This document shows, in pieces, positions 7,582-8,279 of a DNA stretch of 8,279 nt. Both the position numbers and the translations under genes were made by a program. The DNA comes from JAAFKA01 sp043748455 (GTDB lineage Bacteria; Bacteroidota; Bacteroidia; Cytophagales; Thermoflexibacteraceae): positions 1 through 8,279 of the forward strand of contig JAYTNF010000286.1 of NCBI GenBank assembly GCA_043748455.1. The letters run 5' to 3'. The notes under the pieces were generated by a model that saw only the letters and a program-made list of their open reading frames with translations, did not search any database and had not been told where the DNA came from. How positions within the stretch are numbered: the stretch's first letter is position 1; each line of letters opens with the position of its first letter.

Positions 7582-8262
7582 TTAATCTAACATCAACCGT
7601 GTAAACAAAATATGCTTAAATTTGCGAAGAACAGCAATAATTTTGAGTAAATCATCTTTATCTAAACTATCATAAGATTTAGAAGAACAGTATTCTTTGC
7701 CTTCCATAACCACAAAAGTCCAATGTTTTCCAATAACTTCTATGCCATATAAAGGCTTATTGTTTTTATTTTTCTGTTGTGCAATCAGAAAAGCCTCTAA
7801 AAGTTGTGCCATTGAATCTCCCGAAGGATTTTTATTTGGTTTATATTCCTGAAAGTGAAAATATGGATGGCTAAAGAAATCTAAAATCCCTTTTGCTACC
7901 ATAAAATCAGATTTTACTTTAAGTTTTGTTCCCTCTACGGTTGCCGAAATCGTCTTGTCAAAATAAGTAACAATACCGTTTCCGCCCACTAAATGCCCTA
8001 AATCTACAATGTGTGTAATAAATTTCATCTTTAAATCTTCTTCACTCCAACCTGCTAAGTTTTCTTGTGCCTCAAAAAGTTTTCGGTCAAATAAAGTCTG
8101 CTCAAAAGTATCAAAATTAGGGGTTTCTACATCAAACCACTCTTTCATAAGTGGTGTATAATAAGTAGCAATTCTTTTGAGTTTGAATAGCAAAATCAAA
8201 TCTCCTTCTTTGTATTGTTTGTCTTTTATTTCGTCTTCGTCAGTATTTTTTTTGTTTGCCAT
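7582..8262 (-). CDS. Predicted PD-(D/E)XK nuclease-like protein, function unknown
   Basis: I recognise no named gene. The 226-residue product has the layout of a PD-(D/E)XK-fold nuclease: a helix with acidic residues (GWSEEDLKMKFI, 71-82), then Asp119 in KVKSDFMVAKG, then FQEYK with Glu139 and Lys141 forming the E-x-K element, then Gln153 in AQLLEAFLIAQ on the following helix. PLYGIEVIGKHWTFVVMEGKEY (170-191) continues with paired beta strands. The resemblance to a family of hypothetical proteins common in Bacteroidota is from memory. There is no signal peptide or membrane segment; the N-terminus is charged, so it is probably cytoplasmic. Its stop is 8 bases from the sbcD start on the same strand, suggesting an operon and possibly a DNA-repair or defence role. 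Only 17 bases upstream are visible; TATATTTA at 8268-8275 (- strand) is one mismatch from a -7 box and would give a nearly leaderless mRNA. The nuclease assignment rests on motifs alone. Confidence 0.75.
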   Translation of the reverse strand: MANKKNTDEDEIKDKQYKEGDLILLFKLKRIATYYTPLMKEWFDVETPNFDTFEQTLFDRKLFEAQENLAGWSEEDLKMKFITHIVDLGHLVGGNGIVTYFDKTISATVEGTKLKVKSDFMVAKGILDFFSHPYFHFQEYKPNKNPSGDSMAQLLEAFLIAQQKNKNNKPLYGIEVIGKHWTFVVMEGKEYCSSKSYDSLDKDDLLKIIAVLRKFKHILFTRLMLD

Positions 8263-8279
8263 AGTTGTAAATATAAAAG

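Overview
The window looks like chromosomal DNA from a member of the Bacteroidota. It is strongly AT-rich, its codons mostly end in A or T, no gene has a clear Shine-Dalgarno sequence, and one start is preceded by a perfect match to the Bacteroidota -7 box (TAnnTTTG). The protein types fit too: a Bacteroidota-style AccA, an exported Mn-type superoxide dismutase, and a PD-(D/E)XK-like protein of a kind I associate with this phylum. The genus cannot be told from this sequence.

Layout: positions 1-346 are AT-rich non-coding DNA. accA (acetyl-CoA carboxylase carboxyltransferase alpha) runs on the + strand at 397-1344. A hairpin at 1360-1396 separates it from the convergent genes, all on the - strand. 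Read in their direction of transcription these are a predicted PD-(D/E)XK nuclease-like gene (8262-7582), sbcD (7573-6290), a 302-bp gap holding a large nested palindrome (6055-6216), sbcC (5987-2217) and an exported superoxide dismutase (2138-1407). The larger plus-strand reading frames inside sbcC and sbcD are antisense shadows.

How the genes work together: SbcD (Mre11-like nuclease) and SbcC (Rad50-like ATPase with a zinc hook) form the complex that opens DNA hairpins and processes blocked double-strand ends. The nuclease-like gene ends only 8 bases before sbcD, so it is probably co-transcribed and may be a functional partner. accA serves fatty-acid synthesis and is unrelated. The dismutase is an envelope oxidative-stress enzyme that may only be a neighbour.

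The most striking point is the palindrome. A perfect 37-bp outer inverted repeat encloses a perfect 20-bp inner inverted repeat, and each of the four arms contains its own 13-bp mini-hairpin with a GTA/TAC centre. It lies exactly between the two genes encoding the complex whose known substrates are such hairpins. It looks like a mobile or REP/MITE-like repeat that has separated two normally abutting genes. A regulatory role is possible but is inference only.
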